Shown here one piece after another: positions 54,942 to 63,823 of a stretch of DNA of 64,000 nt. The notes under the pieces were generated by a model, which was given only the letters and a program-made list of their open reading frames with translations, was not told the origin of the DNA and made no database searches. The position numbers and the translations under genes are program-made. The DNA is from Lachnospiraceae bacterium (GTDB taxonomy: Bacteria > Bacillota > Clostridia > Lachnospirales > Lachnospiraceae): the NCBI GenBank assembly GCA_015057505.1, contig SVEG01000011.1, forward strand, positions 29,280 through 93,279. The letters are read 5' to 3'. Position 1 is the first letter of the stretch. Each line of letters starts with the position of its first letter.

Positions 54942-55430
54942 ATGGGTAACATGATAAAAGTTGGAATGGCTGACTTGAAAGTTTGTACTGCCCCGAATGC
55001 ACTTACTACGTTGGGACTTGGTTCTTGCGTAGGAGTATGTTTATATGATTCAGCTACAAAAGTAGCAGGAATGCTTCATGTAATGTTACCGGACAGCACA
55101 CAGATTTCGCGTGAGTCAAATCGTGCCAAATTTGCAGACACGGGAATAGATGATATGATTGAACAGATGAAAGCACTTGGTGCATCTGTCGCTAGAATGA
55201 CGGCAAAGATTGCCGGTGGGGCCCAGATGTTTGCTTTTAATGCCTCTGTCGGAGATTTGATGCGTATCGGTGATCGTAACGTTCAGGCAGTAAAAGACAA
55301 GCTTAAGACTCTCGGAATTTCAATTATTGCAGAAGATACAGGCCTTAATTATGGACGTACTATAGAGTTTTCGGCAGAAAACGGAGAATTGCTTGTTAAG
55401 TCGGTAGGAAAAGAGAACAAGGTATTTTAA
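54942..55430 (+). CDS. cheD: Chemoreceptor glutamine deamidase CheD
   Basis: 162 residues. 'GLGSCVGVCLYD' holds the catalytic cysteine, 'AGMLHVMLPDS' the histidine, and 'KIAGGAQMFAF' plus 'EDTGLNYGRTIEF' are conserved. It deamidates receptor glutamines and activates CheC. The usual cheC-cheD pair is intact. Confidence 0.95.
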   Translation: MGNMIKVGMADLKVCTAPNALTTLGLGSCVGVCLYDSATKVAGMLHVMLPDSTQISRESNRAKFADTGIDDMIEQMKALGASVARMTAKIAGGAQMFAFNASVGDLMRIGDRNVQAVKDKLKTLGISIIAEDTGLNYGRTIEFSAENGELLVKSVGKENKVF

Positions 55431-55443
55431 TGAGGTAGCAGTT

Positions 55444-55767
55444 ATGGGATTTTTTATTAATTCTTTACCCGGTGTATTGCCGCTAATTGCTGCATTGATT
55501 GTATGTATTTTTTCTTTTATTCGCAATTTTTCTACAAGTAAATTTACAATCATTTTGGCAATAGCGGTTGTGGTATTTTATATCATCGGAGTTATTGCCA
55601 AAAATATTTTTCGTAAGCACTATGATGCTGCGATAAAAGCTTATCAGGAAAAGAAAAAAGCTGAACTTGAGGCTGAGCTTGCTGCAGAACTTGAGGCTGA
55701 GAAGCAGGCTAAGGAGCAGAAGCAAAGAGAAAAAGAGCTTGCACGTCAAAAAGCAGAAGAGCAGTAA
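55444..55767 (+). CDS. Small membrane protein with coiled-coil tail, unknown
   Basis: 107 residues with two membrane helices (about 8-24 'VLPLIAALIVCIFSFI' and 34-55 'IILAIAVVVFYIIGVIA'). A strongly charged C-terminal coiled coil rich in Glu, Lys and Ala follows (about 60-107). It lies between cheD and sigD with 13 and 25 bp gaps, so it is expressed with them. I do not recognise it; similar small proteins at this place could be membrane adapters of the motility system. Confidence 0.7.
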   Translation: MGFFINSLPGVLPLIAALIVCIFSFIRNFSTSKFTIILAIAVVVFYIIGVIAKNIFRKHYDAAIKAYQEKKKAELEAELAAELEAEKQAKEQKQREKELARQKAEEQ

Positions 55768-55792
55768 TATATGAGTATCGGAGGTGAGCGCT

Positions 55793-56560
55793 GTGAATGA
55801 AGCTGAAAAAAATCGTTTGTGGGAGACTTATTCGAAGAGCAGAAATATGGACATACGCGAGAAGCTTATTCTTGAATATGCGCCACTTGTCAAGATAATT
55901 GCGGGCAGACTCAGCATGTATTTGGGATATAATGTTGAATACGAAGATCTTGTAAGTTACGGAATATTTGGACTTATAGATGCAATAGACAAATTTGATT
56001 ATGGTAAAGGTATTAAATTTGAGACTTATGCGAGTTTAAGAATTAGGGGTTCAATTTTAGATCAAATCAGAAAGATGGACTGGATTCCGCGTTCACTTCG
56101 TCAAAAGCAGAAGCGTTTGGAAACTGCTATGACTGAACTTGAGACAAGGCTCGGAAGGGTTCCTACGGATGAGGAGCTTGCACAGGAATTGGAGATTTCA
56201 GTTGATGAGCTTTGCAGTTGGGAAGGTCAGTCCATGTCATCAACTATGATGTCTCTTGATGAGTTCACGGAACAGGGTGTTGAGCTTAAGGAGACTGCAG
56301 TTACTAACAGTCGTTTTGAGACACCGGAGCAGGTTGTTGAGCAGGAAGAGATAAAAAGAATTCTTGCAGAAACATTAGAAACATTAACTGATAAAGAGAA
56401 AAAAGTAATTTTACTTTATTATTACGAAGAACTTACTCTAAAGGAAATCAGTCTTGTTATGGAAGTTTCTGAATCCAGGGTATCACAGTTACATACGAAA
56501 GGTTTACAGAAGCTCAGACAGAGACTCGGAGTTCATGGGGATGCATTATTTGGATTTTAA
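55793..56560 (+). CDS. sigD: RNA polymerase sigma factor SigD/FliA (sigma-28)
   Basis: 255 residues from GTG 55793, with GGAGGTG 7 nt upstream (GTG 55784 lies inside that site). Region 2: 'YEDLVSYGIFGLIDAIDKFD' and 'ASLRIRGSILDQIRKMDWIP'. Region 3: 'RLGRVPTDEELAQELEIS'. Region 4: 'ETLTDKEKKVILLYYYEEL' and 'VMEVSESRVSQLHTKGLQKL'. It directs late flagellar and chemotaxis genes such as flagellin, none of which is in this window. Confidence 0.96.
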   Translation: MNEAEKNRLWETYSKSRNMDIREKLILEYAPLVKIIAGRLSMYLGYNVEYEDLVSYGIFGLIDAIDKFDYGKGIKFETYASLRIRGSILDQIRKMDWIPRSLRQKQKRLETAMTELETRLGRVPTDEELAQELEISVDELCSWEGQSMSSTMMSLDEFTEQGVELKETAVTNSRFETPEQVVEQEEIKRILAETLETLTDKEKKVILLYYYEELTLKEISLVMEVSESRVSQLHTKGLQKLRQRLGVHGDALFGF

Positions 56561-56577
56561 TATATTGTAGGTGGTGT

Positions 56578-58188
56578 ATGATGAGTAGCAGAAATGCATA
56601 TTTTCAAATCGGTGTAAAAGAGAATGCAACATATTTGAGGTTATTTCCGGCTGTTGACGGTGGTAAAGACCTAAAAATAGATGAAATATTGGCTTTTTTC
56701 CTGAGACATCATATTCAGAGCCATAAGATGGTAGAGATTAATGATATACTTAAAAAGCTCAAGGATTCGCCGATAGAGATGAGAATAGCTGATGAGGCTG
56801 TTTTCCCTATATCCGAATCGGTGAATGTAAAAATATCAGAGGATAGAATGATGGCAGTTGGTGTATTTTATCCGCCCAGTACACACGGAATGCTGACTGA
56901 TAAAAGAAATATTATTGATGATTTGAAGAGAGCAGGCATTAATTACGGCATTGATGAAGCGGCGATAGATGACTTTTTACATAAGCGAGAGTATTGTAAG
57001 GAAATCGTTCTTGCAAGAGGTACTAAACATAGAGACGGTACGGATGCGGTATTTACATACTTTTTTAATACTAAGCCCAGCTATCAGCCGATGGAAAATG
57101 AAGACGGAACGGTAGATTTCCATAAGCTTAATTTTGTGAGTAATGTGCAGGAAGGAGATATTCTTGTTACACTTGTTCCTGCGGATTTGGGAGATCACGG
57201 AAGAGATGTTACGGGTAGAGATTTGCCGCCTAAGAAGATAGTGGATCGTCGTATTCTTGCAGGTAAAAATACGAGACTTGAGGATGACGGTAAGAAGCTT
57301 GTTGCTACAATGAGTGGTCACGTTGTTCTTGATATAGATAATAAAGTGGTGGTTTCAAATGTTCTTGAGATTGCAGGAGATATTGATACCTCTACAGGAG
57401 ACATTACTTATGAAGGTAATGTAATTATAAAAGGTAATGTTAATACAGGATATCGTGTTGAAGCAACCGGTAATATTGAGATAGACGGTGTAGTTGAAGG
57501 AGCTACTATAATTGCAGGAGGAGATATAGTTCTTCGTCGTGGAATTCAGGGAATGAACAAGGGCTATCTTAAGGCAGGAGGCAACTTAATGACGAAGTTT
57601 ATTGAGAATGCATCCGTCGTTGTAAGAGGTAAGATAGAATCAGGTTCGATTTTGCATAGTGAAGTTATTTCAAAATCAGAGATTTGTGTAAGGGGAAGAA
57701 AAGGTTTGCTTGTCGGAGGTTCCGTACGGGCCAATGTACTTATTGAGGCGCAGAGTATCGGTTCTAACATGGGAAGTAATACTAAAGTATCAGTAGGTAT
57801 TGATGCGGAGGTACAGGATAGAATCAGAAAGCTTACTGAGGAGCTTAAAGGTCTTCAGGCCGAGGAATACAGAACCAGACAGCTTTTAGAGCTCTTAAAA
57901 GCTAAACAACAGCAGGGAACTCTTACAAAAGAGCATATTGCGGCACTTCCCAAGACAGTTCAGCATTATACAGAACTTAAAGAGCGTATTGAAGCCATAG
58001 ACAATGAAATTATGGAAGATTCACTTAATATTGAGGACAGTATTGAGAATGCAAGAATTGTAGTCAGAGACAAAATGTATCCGGGAGTTACGATTGCAAT
58101 TGCAGGTGAATATGCTACGGTCCATGAAATGGCAAGATTTTGCAAGTATATTAAGCAGGGCGGAGAAGTTAAGCGCATACCACTGTAA
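56578..58188 (+). CDS. FapA/DUF342 domain protein of the flagellar operon
   Basis: 536 residues. An N-terminal segment is followed by the FapA (DUF342) beta-helical region (about 180-400), with repeated hydrophobic-glycine strands such as 'VNTGYRVEATGNIEIDGVVE' and 'SVVVRGKIESGSILHSEVIS'. A coiled coil lies near 415-490. FapA proteins form polymer-like beta solenoids; in flagellar operons they are common downstream of sigD but not characterised. GTAGGTGG lies just before the first of two adjacent ATGs. Confidence 0.85.
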   Translation: MMSSRNAYFQIGVKENATYLRLFPAVDGGKDLKIDEILAFFLRHHIQSHKMVEINDILKKLKDSPIEMRIADEAVFPISESVNVKISEDRMMAVGVFYPPSTHGMLTDKRNIIDDLKRAGINYGIDEAAIDDFLHKREYCKEIVLARGTKHRDGTDAVFTYFFNTKPSYQPMENEDGTVDFHKLNFVSNVQEGDILVTLVPADLGDHGRDVTGRDLPPKKIVDRRILAGKNTRLEDDGKKLVATMSGHVVLDIDNKVVVSNVLEIAGDIDTSTGDITYEGNVIIKGNVNTGYRVEATGNIEIDGVVEGATIIAGGDIVLRRGIQGMNKGYLKAGGNLMTKFIENASVVVRGKIESGSILHSEVISKSEICVRGRKGLLVGGSVRANVLIEAQSIGSNMGSNTKVSVGIDAEVQDRIRKLTEELKGLQAEEYRTRQLLELLKAKQQQGTLTKEHIAALPKTVQHYTELKERIEAIDNEIMEDSLNIEDSIENARIVVRDKMYPGVTIAIAGEYATVHEMARFCKYIKQGGEVKRIPL

Positions 58189-58203
58189 AGGATGTGATTT
58201 TTA

Positions 58204-58533
58204 ATGGCTATTACTCCAATTTATAATAATGCAATGATGCAGAGGACACCTGAACTTAGTCAGATGAAGCATAATCAGGATGTTCGTCCCGTAGTTGAAC
58301 AGCAGAATATCCAAAAGACAAATGAGCAGCAGGTGGAACGTAATGCCAGACAGATTATTGAGAAAGATAATATTGCGGATAACGGCCAGGAACGCCATGA
58401 TGCAAAGGAAAAAGGACGAGGTATTTTTTTTGATATAAGAAAAAAGGATAAACTCAGACAGGTCGATGCGCAAGATGATGAAGATGGTATCGTAATTGAC
58501 AAGAAGAATTCTCATTTTGATATGAAAATATAG
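58204..58533 (+). CDS. Small charged hypothetical protein
   Basis: 109 residues, no membrane helix or signal, rich in Gln, Asp, Lys and Arg, probably disordered ('QQNIQKTNEQQVERNARQI'; C-terminal 'GIFFDIRKKDKL'). It is 15 bp after the FapA-like gene and 10 bp before the SwrB-like gene. The N-terminal 'PIYNNAMMQRTPE' is reminiscent of small flagellar-operon proteins in Lachnospiraceae, but I cannot assign a function. Confidence 0.65.
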   Translation: MAITPIYNNAMMQRTPELSQMKHNQDVRPVVEQQNIQKTNEQQVERNARQIIEKDNIADNGQERHDAKEKGRGIFFDIRKKDKLRQVDAQDDEDGIVIDKKNSHFDMKI

Positions 58534-58543
58534 GTGAACAATA

Positions 58544-59257
58544 ATGACAGCTTTACAGATTTTTTTGATAATTGCCGGAATAATTATTATAGTTGTTAGT
58601 TATTTTATTTCGGATAAAGTGGCTGAAGAGAAGTTAAAAGAGAAAGCCGAAGAGATAGTGCTTGGAAGTGATTCTAAGGAGATTTTGTTAAAGCAGACAC
58701 ATGCTGCAGTTGAGGAGATTCTTGAAAATTTGTCCGATGATGTGACGGTAAGAGCAGAACGCGAGCTTGAGAAAATGTCCAATGAAAAGATAATGGCCGT
58801 GCATGAGTATTCAGAGACTGTTCTTGGAGAAATAAACAAGAACCATAGCGAAGTAATGTTCTTGTACAGTATGCTCGATGATAAGGACAAAGAGATTAAA
58901 CAGACGGTAAGGGATGTTCGCGAGACTATAAAGTCTGTAAAGAGAGTTGAACAGCTTTTGGAGAATCCCAAGTATACGGCAATATCCCAAAATGAAGATG
59001 CAGAATCATCATTGTATCCGATGTTTTTGAATGAGGAGAAAGAAGAGCCGGTTAAAGTTAATATCGACATGGATATTACGCCGGAGGATGTTCCGGAATT
59101 TGTGACGTCATCAGGTTTGGAAGGAAAAGATAATAAATCAAGAATCATCAGTTTACATAAAAAGGGGTACAGCAATCTTGAAATTGCAAAAACCCTTGGT
59201 TTGGGAATAGGAGAAGTAAAGCTTGTTCTTGGTTTGTATCAGGGAGCGAATAAATGA
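58544..59257 (+). CDS. SwrB-like protein (DUF6115): membrane anchor plus C-terminal HTH-like motif
   Basis: 237 residues. N-terminal membrane helix ('IFLIIAGIIIIVVSYFIS', about 5-22), a long helical coiled-coil middle, and a C-terminal 'ISLHKKGYSNLEIAKTLGLG' helix-turn-helix-like segment ending 'IGEVKLVLGLYQ'. B. subtilis SwrB (YlxL), encoded right after sigD, has the same plan and promotes basal-body assembly. The assignment rests on plan and position. Confidence 0.78.
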   Translation: MTALQIFLIIAGIIIIVVSYFISDKVAEEKLKEKAEEIVLGSDSKEILLKQTHAAVEEILENLSDDVTVRAERELEKMSNEKIMAVHEYSETVLGEINKNHSEVMFLYSMLDDKDKEIKQTVRDVRETIKSVKRVEQLLENPKYTAISQNEDAESSLYPMFLNEEKEEPVKVNIDMDITPEDVPEFVTSSGLEGKDNKSRIISLHKKGYSNLEIAKTLGLGIGEVKLVLGLYQGANK

Positions 59258-59931
59258 AGTTAAAATATTATTTAAAGGGTCTTGGTACAGGTATTCTGTT
59301 TACGTCAATTATTCTTAGCATATCTTTTGCTGTATATGACAGGCAGAATGATAAGAAGACAGAGGATGAAATAATCGCCGCAGCATTAGAAGCAGGTATG
59401 GTTTGGCCTGAAGAATCGTCCTCTGATGAAGATACGACACCGGACGAGAATACTCCGGAAGGAACAACTCCTGAAGAGACTACTACAACACCGATAGAGA
59501 GCACACCGGAAGCAACAACTCCGGAAGCAACAACCCCGGAAGCAACAACGCCTGAAGAGACTACCACAACACCGATAGAGACTACACCGGAGAAAACTAC
59601 GACGGTTCCTGAACAGACAACTTCTGAACAGACAACACCTGAGGAGTCTACTACAAAAGAGCCTGAGACTACGTTAAAGAAGGATCTTGATGCATGTATA
59701 CTTTATAAGGATGCTTCAAAGGTAAAAATTCAGATATTAAAAGGAATGAATTCATATGATGTTGCCAAAATACTTGAAAAGGCAGGAATTCTAAAGGGAT
59801 TTGCAGATAGGGAAGCGTTTAATGATTATCTGGTTGCAAGTGGATACAGTGGACTTATACTTGTAGGAATTTTTGAAATACCGGTTGGAGCAACTTATAA
59901 TGAAATTATCAGTATAGTTTGCAGACAATAA
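59254..59931 (+). CDS. Membrane-anchored protein with Thr/Pro/Glu repeats and MltG-type LysM-like domain
   Basis: 225 residues. N-terminal membrane helix ('GLGTGILFTSIILSISFAVY', about 9-28). Residues about 65-140 are a low-complexity Thr/Pro/Glu stretch with near repeats of 'TPEATTPEATTPEETTTTPI', probably a cell-wall-spanning stalk. The last 75 residues ('KIQILKGMNSYDVAKILEKA', 'VGIFEIPVGATYNEIISIVC') resemble the LysM-like N-domain of MltG/YceG lytic transglycosylases. The catalytic domain is absent. It overlaps the SwrB-like gene by 4 bp and is the last gene before a terminator. Confidence 0.72.
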   Translation: MKLKYYLKGLGTGILFTSIILSISFAVYDRQNDKKTEDEIIAAALEAGMVWPEESSSDEDTTPDENTPEGTTPEETTTTPIESTPEATTPEATTPEATTPEETTTTPIETTPEKTTTVPEQTTSEQTTPEESTTKEPETTLKKDLDACILYKDASKVKIQILKGMNSYDVAKILEKAGILKGFADREAFNDYLVASGYSGLILVGIFEIPVGATYNEIISIVCRQ

Positions 59932-59941
59932 TGAGTGAAAT

Positions 59942-59988
59942 AGTACCGTTTAGCATGTGAGATTTACAAAGTGCTGCGGTACTTTTTT
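59942..59988 (+). terminator. Intrinsic terminator at the end of the fla/che operon
   Basis: AGTACCG (59942-59948) pairs with CGGTACT (59977-59983) and inner AGCA with TGCT; followed by TTTTT. It lies 10 bp after the last gene of the 34-kb operon. Confidence 0.8.
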
Positions 59989-60014
59989 ATTTAGGCAATA
60001 ACTGTAAAACACTC

Positions 60015-60043
60015 TTGTAATTCATACTCAAATCCGATAAAAT
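60015..60043 (+). promoter_or_regulatory. Putative promoter of comEA
   Basis: TTGTAA (60015-60020) and TAAAAT (60038-60043) with a 17-bp spacer, 34 bp before the comEA start. A CCGATAA string (60034-60040) overlaps the -10 box but lacks a correctly spaced sigma-D -35. Confidence 0.5.
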
Positions 60044-60077
60044 ATGAATGTAACGTAACTCCGGAGAACGGAGGAAT

Positions 60078-60701
60078 ATGCAAAAAAATTTAATAAAATA
60101 TGTAGTGCCGATAGTATTGATTATTATTGGTGTTTTGTGGTACTTGTTATCCTCAGATGTATTGCATACGGGAAATGCAACCGGTACAGTGATTAATTTG
60201 GGGAAGGATATTCCGGAGCAGAGTGATACATATGAGGTGTCTGAACATAAGGAGACATCGACGAGGCTTATTGCAGTACATATTTGCGGAGCAGTTGTTA
60301 ATCCCGGCGTGTATCAGTTTACTGAAGAGGTAAGAGTCATACAGGTAATTGAGGCGGCAGGTGGCGTTTGCGATGGAGCAATGGAGGATTATCTTAATCT
60401 TGCACAGCATGTAAGTGACGGTGAGCGAATATATGTGCCGTCAGAGGAAGAAGTTTTAACGGGCCAATTTACAGGTGCTTTTGATAACTCAGAAAAGGAT
60501 AAGCTAAGTATTAATATAAATACTGCATCAAGGGATGAGCTTATGCAACTTCCGGGGATAGGAGAGAGTAAGGCTGATAGTATAATTTTATACAGAAATG
60601 AGTACGGCAGTTTTAAATCAAAAGAAGATATAATGCTGGTTGACGGAATTAAAGAAGTGGTATATGACAAGATTAAGGATTATATAAAAATCCAAAATTA
60701 A
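60078..60701 (+). CDS. comEA: ComEA-like DNA-binding competence protein
   Basis: 207 residues. One N-terminal membrane helix ('YVVPIVLIIIGVLWYLL', about 8-24), an extracellular SLBB domain (about 65-125, 'HICGAVVNPGVYQFTEEVRV'), and a C-terminal double helix-hairpin-helix ('ININTASRDELMQLPGIGES' onward). ComEA binds double-stranded DNA at the cell surface for uptake. GGAGG is 4 nt from the ATG. The partner comEC begins 3 kb downstream, after a two-component system and a lipoprotein. Confidence 0.93.
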   Translation: MQKNLIKYVVPIVLIIIGVLWYLLSSDVLHTGNATGTVINLGKDIPEQSDTYEVSEHKETSTRLIAVHICGAVVNPGVYQFTEEVRVIQVIEAAGGVCDGAMEDYLNLAQHVSDGERIYVPSEEEVLTGQFTGAFDNSEKDKLSININTASRDELMQLPGIGESKADSIILYRNEYGSFKSKEDIMLVDGIKEVVYDKIKDYIKIQN

Positions 60702-60717
60702 TGGCAAGAGGTGCGAT

Positions 60718-61407
60718 ATGAAAATCTTGGTGGTAGATGATGAAAAATTAATTGTTAAGGGCATAAAATTCAGCCTTGAACAGGATGGAATAACGGTGGA
60801 TTGTGCTTATGACGGAGAAGAGGCGTTGGAATTTGCAAGTAGGAATAGTTATGATATTATTCTGCTTGATATAATGCTTCCGAAGAAGGATGGTTTTGAG
60901 GTGTGTCAGGCTATCAGGGAATTTTCTATGGTTCCAATAATAATGCTTACTGCAAAGACGGATGATATGGATAAAATAAAAGGTCTTGAGTATGGTGCGG
61001 ACGACTATATAGAAAAGCCGTTTAACATACTTGAAGTAAAAGCCAGAATCAAGGCAATTTTGCGCAGAAGCGGTGAAACGGCAGGGAATAAAAGATATAT
61101 GGGAGAGAGAAGCCTTGTTGTTGGGGATATATGCCTTGAGATGGAAGGCAGAAGAGCTTATATAGGAAATAAAGAGGTATTGCTTACTGCCAAGGAATTT
61201 GATTTGATGGAATTGTTTGTTACAAATCCTGAAAAAGTTTTTAGTAGAAGCATGCTTCTTAAGGCTGTATGGGGAGAGGGTTCTACGGGAGACGAACGAA
61301 CGGTGGACGTACATGTGAGAAGACTTAGGGAGAAGATAGAAAAGAATCCCAGTGAACCAAAGTATGTTCATACGAAGTGGGGTGTTGGTTATTATTTCGT
61401 TGTCTAA
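60718..61407 (+). CDS. OmpR-family response regulator
   Basis: 229 residues. Receiver with D51 ('DIILLDIMLPKKDG'), T/S in 'IIMLTAKTDDMDKI' and lysine in 'DYIEKPFN'. C-terminal winged helix about 135-229 ('LLTAKEFDLMELFVTNPEKV', 'DERTVDVHVRRLREKIE'). The plan is like WalR/PhoP/ResD. It overlaps the kinase gene by 8 bp. Target genes are unknown. Confidence 0.95.
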   Translation: MKILVVDDEKLIVKGIKFSLEQDGITVDCAYDGEEALEFASRNSYDIILLDIMLPKKDGFEVCQAIREFSMVPIIMLTAKTDDMDKIKGLEYGADDYIEKPFNILEVKARIKAILRRSGETAGNKRYMGERSLVVGDICLEMEGRRAYIGNKEVLLTAKEFDLMELFVTNPEKVFSRSMLLKAVWGEGSTGDERTVDVHVRRLREKIEKNPSEPKYVHTKWGVGYYFVV

Positions 61408-62854
61408 AATCAAGAAGTTTTTTTTAGGCATGCGTTTTTGGCTTTATATGAGCATTTTTGTTGTAGGAGTAATTCCGATTGTTATATGTATGCTGATACT
61501 TTCTAATACGTATGAAGAACGTATGGTGGATTTGCGTCTTACACAGATTAGGAATCAATGTAATATTCTTGGTAGTGAATTGAGCGCAGAAGGTTATTTT
61601 GACGGAAGAGTGCAGTGGTCAATGGATATAGCCGTTGAACGCTTGGCGAATTTTTACAACGGACGCATATATATTGTTAATACCGGTATGAGAGTTGTTA
61701 AGGATACTTATGGAATTAATGAGTACAAGATATTGTCTTGTGAAAATGTTGTGCTCGGAATGCGTGGCAAGACTACCGCAGTTTATGATGAAGATAAGGC
61801 TTATATTGAAGTTGCAGTGCCGATTAAGAATACAAATACAGGAGCTGTTACAGGTGTAATGGTTGCAGGAATTCCGACGGATGATTTAGTAAGGGAATTT
61901 ACTGTAATGAGACACAAGGTGCAGCTTCTTTGTGTTGTTTTTTGCAGTATAGCTTTGCTTGGCGGGGCAATCCTGTCATATCTCCTTGCAAAACCTGTTA
62001 AGAGGCTTGGGAATTCTTTCGGTAAGGTTTCAAAAGGACATATTGATACGGATATTCCAATAGAAGGTTTTACAGAAACGCGAGAGATATCGGAGAATTA
62101 TAATAATTTGCTTGCTAAGTTGCGTAAAACGGAAGAGTCGCGTCAGGAATTTGTTTCAAATGTTTCACACGAGCTTAAGACACCGATTACATCCGTTAAG
62201 GTACTTACAGATTCGCTTCTTTCGCAAAAAGAGGCACCTATAGATATATATCGTGAATTTCTTAAGGATATATCGGATGAAATTGACCGTGAAAGCAAAA
62301 TTATTTCAGATTTGTTATCAATGGTAAGACTTGAAGGCGCAAACTCAGATTTGAATGTTGAGTTGTATAATATAAATGAACTTACGGAAGCTGTTATAAG
62401 ACGCTTAAAACCTATTGCGGCACAGAATAACATTGAGATTATGTTTGAGGAAATCAGATTTGTGCTTGCGGAGGTTGATGAAGTAAAACTTACACTTGCC
62501 GTGACTAACCTTATAGAGAATGCAATAAAGTATAATAAGCCCAATGGTTGGATTAAGGTTACGCTTGATGCTGACCAGTCGAATTTTTCTGTTTGCGTTG
62601 CAGATTCGGGCATAGGTATTCCAAAAGAAGCGCAGACTAAGATTTTTGAGCGCTTTTATAGGATAGATAAGGCACGTTCCAGAAGCACGGGAGGAACAGG
62701 GTTAGGACTTTCGATTACCAAGAAAATTATTTTGCTGCATAACGGAACGATAGATGTAATGAGTTCTGAAGAGGGTACCAGCTTCATAATAACCATTCCT
62801 CTTACCAATGCAGGAAGAACAAAAAGAGAAGCGGACACTTTTGAAGGAATATAA
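61400..62854 (+). CDS. Membrane sensor histidine kinase
   Basis: 484 residues from TTG 61400 (overlaps the regulator stop); ATG 61430 is an alternative, and neither has a strong ribosome site. Two membrane helices (about 12-35 and 180-205) enclose a dCache/sCache-like extracellular domain. HAMP follows (about 205-255), then HisKA with H in 'VSNVSHELKTPITSVK', and HATPase_c with 'NLIENAIKYNKP', 'VADSGIGIPKEAQ' and 'GGTGLGLSITKKI'. It pairs with the response regulator immediately upstream. Confidence 0.93.
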   Translation: MSKIKKFFLGMRFWLYMSIFVVGVIPIVICMLILSNTYEERMVDLRLTQIRNQCNILGSELSAEGYFDGRVQWSMDIAVERLANFYNGRIYIVNTGMRVVKDTYGINEYKILSCENVVLGMRGKTTAVYDEDKAYIEVAVPIKNTNTGAVTGVMVAGIPTDDLVREFTVMRHKVQLLCVVFCSIALLGGAILSYLLAKPVKRLGNSFGKVSKGHIDTDIPIEGFTETREISENYNNLLAKLRKTEESRQEFVSNVSHELKTPITSVKVLTDSLLSQKEAPIDIYREFLKDISDEIDRESKIISDLLSMVRLEGANSDLNVELYNINELTEAVIRRLKPIAAQNNIEIMFEEIRFVLAEVDEVKLTLAVTNLIENAIKYNKPNGWIKVTLDADQSNFSVCVADSGIGIPKEAQTKIFERFYRIDKARSRSTGGTGLGLSITKKIILLHNGTIDVMSSEEGTSFIITIPLTNAGRTKREADTFEGI

Positions 62855-62872
62855 GAAGAAAAAGGTGGAAAT

Positions 62873-63814
62873 ATGAAAAGATTTGTAACGGCACTGCTGC
62901 TTATTATATTCATTTTTGTAACCGGATGTGGAAACAAAGATAATAGTACTGTAACAGAAAAGACAGTGCTTAATGATAATGAGTACAGAATATACTGTTT
63001 GAGCAAAGAGGGCACAAAACTGACTTATTATATTCGTGCATCAGAAACAAAGGAACAGGAAGCACTTATCAATGAGTTGTTTGCTTTTATGAGCGAGGAT
63101 AGTGGCGAGTTGGATTATCAGTGTGCTATGGAAGAACATGTGAATATACTGTCAACAAAAATTGTATCAGAGCGTTTGTATGTGTATTTAGATGAAGTGT
63201 ATTATAATATTGATCCGATAAAAGAAGTTCTTATTAAGGCGGCAATGGTGAAAACGCTTACACAGGTTGACGGTATAGAGAGAATAACTCTTTATGTAGT
63301 TGAGGAACGTCAAGAACAGAAAAAGAATGTTTTAGTAGGTTCTTTTACAGCGGAGGATTTTATCGATGATACCAATAAAGGGATTGTCGGAAGTGATTCT
63401 ATTAAGCTGACATTATATTTTACAGATGAGCAGGGTACAAAGTTGTATGCTGAAAGACGAGAGGTTTATATTGATGAGAAAAGTTCAAGAGAGAAACTTG
63501 TACTTGAACATTTAATTAAAGGACCTGAGAATGAAACTTTACGGAATGTGTTGCCGGAGGGACTTTCGGTAATCAGTGTTATTACAAGGGACGGTGTCTG
63601 CTATCTTAATATTGATGATACACTTCTTACAGGTTCGATAAATGCTATTGAAACGATACCGGTATATGCGATAGTTAATTCGCTTACGGAGATTAAGGGT
63701 GTAGATGCGGTTCAGATTCTTATTAACGGTGAAATGGGGAAAGTATATCGTGAGGCTATAAAATTTGATAAGCCGCTCGAGGCCAGGGCGGATCTGATTG
63801 CAGACTACAGATAG
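62873..63814 (+). CDS. GerMN domain lipoprotein
   Basis: 313 residues. Signal peptide with lipobox 'FVTGCGN' (cysteine about 20), so membrane-anchored outside. Two GerMN-type repeats: about 45-155, and a clearer one about 170-290 ('KLVLEHLIKGPENETLRNVL', 'YAIVNSLTEIKGVDAVQILI'). GerMN proteins occur in sporulation/germination (GerM) and next to two-component systems (LpqB type). Here it sits 18 bp after the histidine kinase, so it may modulate that sensor. AAGGTGG precedes the ATG. Confidence 0.88.
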   Translation: MKRFVTALLLIIFIFVTGCGNKDNSTVTEKTVLNDNEYRIYCLSKEGTKLTYYIRASETKEQEALINELFAFMSEDSGELDYQCAMEEHVNILSTKIVSERLYVYLDEVYYNIDPIKEVLIKAAMVKTLTQVDGIERITLYVVEERQEQKKNVLVGSFTAEDFIDDTNKGIVGSDSIKLTLYFTDEQGTKLYAERREVYIDEKSSREKLVLEHLIKGPENETLRNVLPEGLSVISVITRDGVCYLNIDDTLLTGSINAIETIPVYAIVNSLTEIKGVDAVQILINGEMGKVYREAIKFDKPLEARADLIADYR

Positions 63815-63823
63815 GAGGAAAAT

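Noticed and set aside
60004..60043. Sigma-D (sigma-28) promoter before comEA because of CCGATAA
   Set aside because: No TAAA-type -35 at the needed distance; the only TAAA is 25 bp away. A sigma-A promoter fits better.
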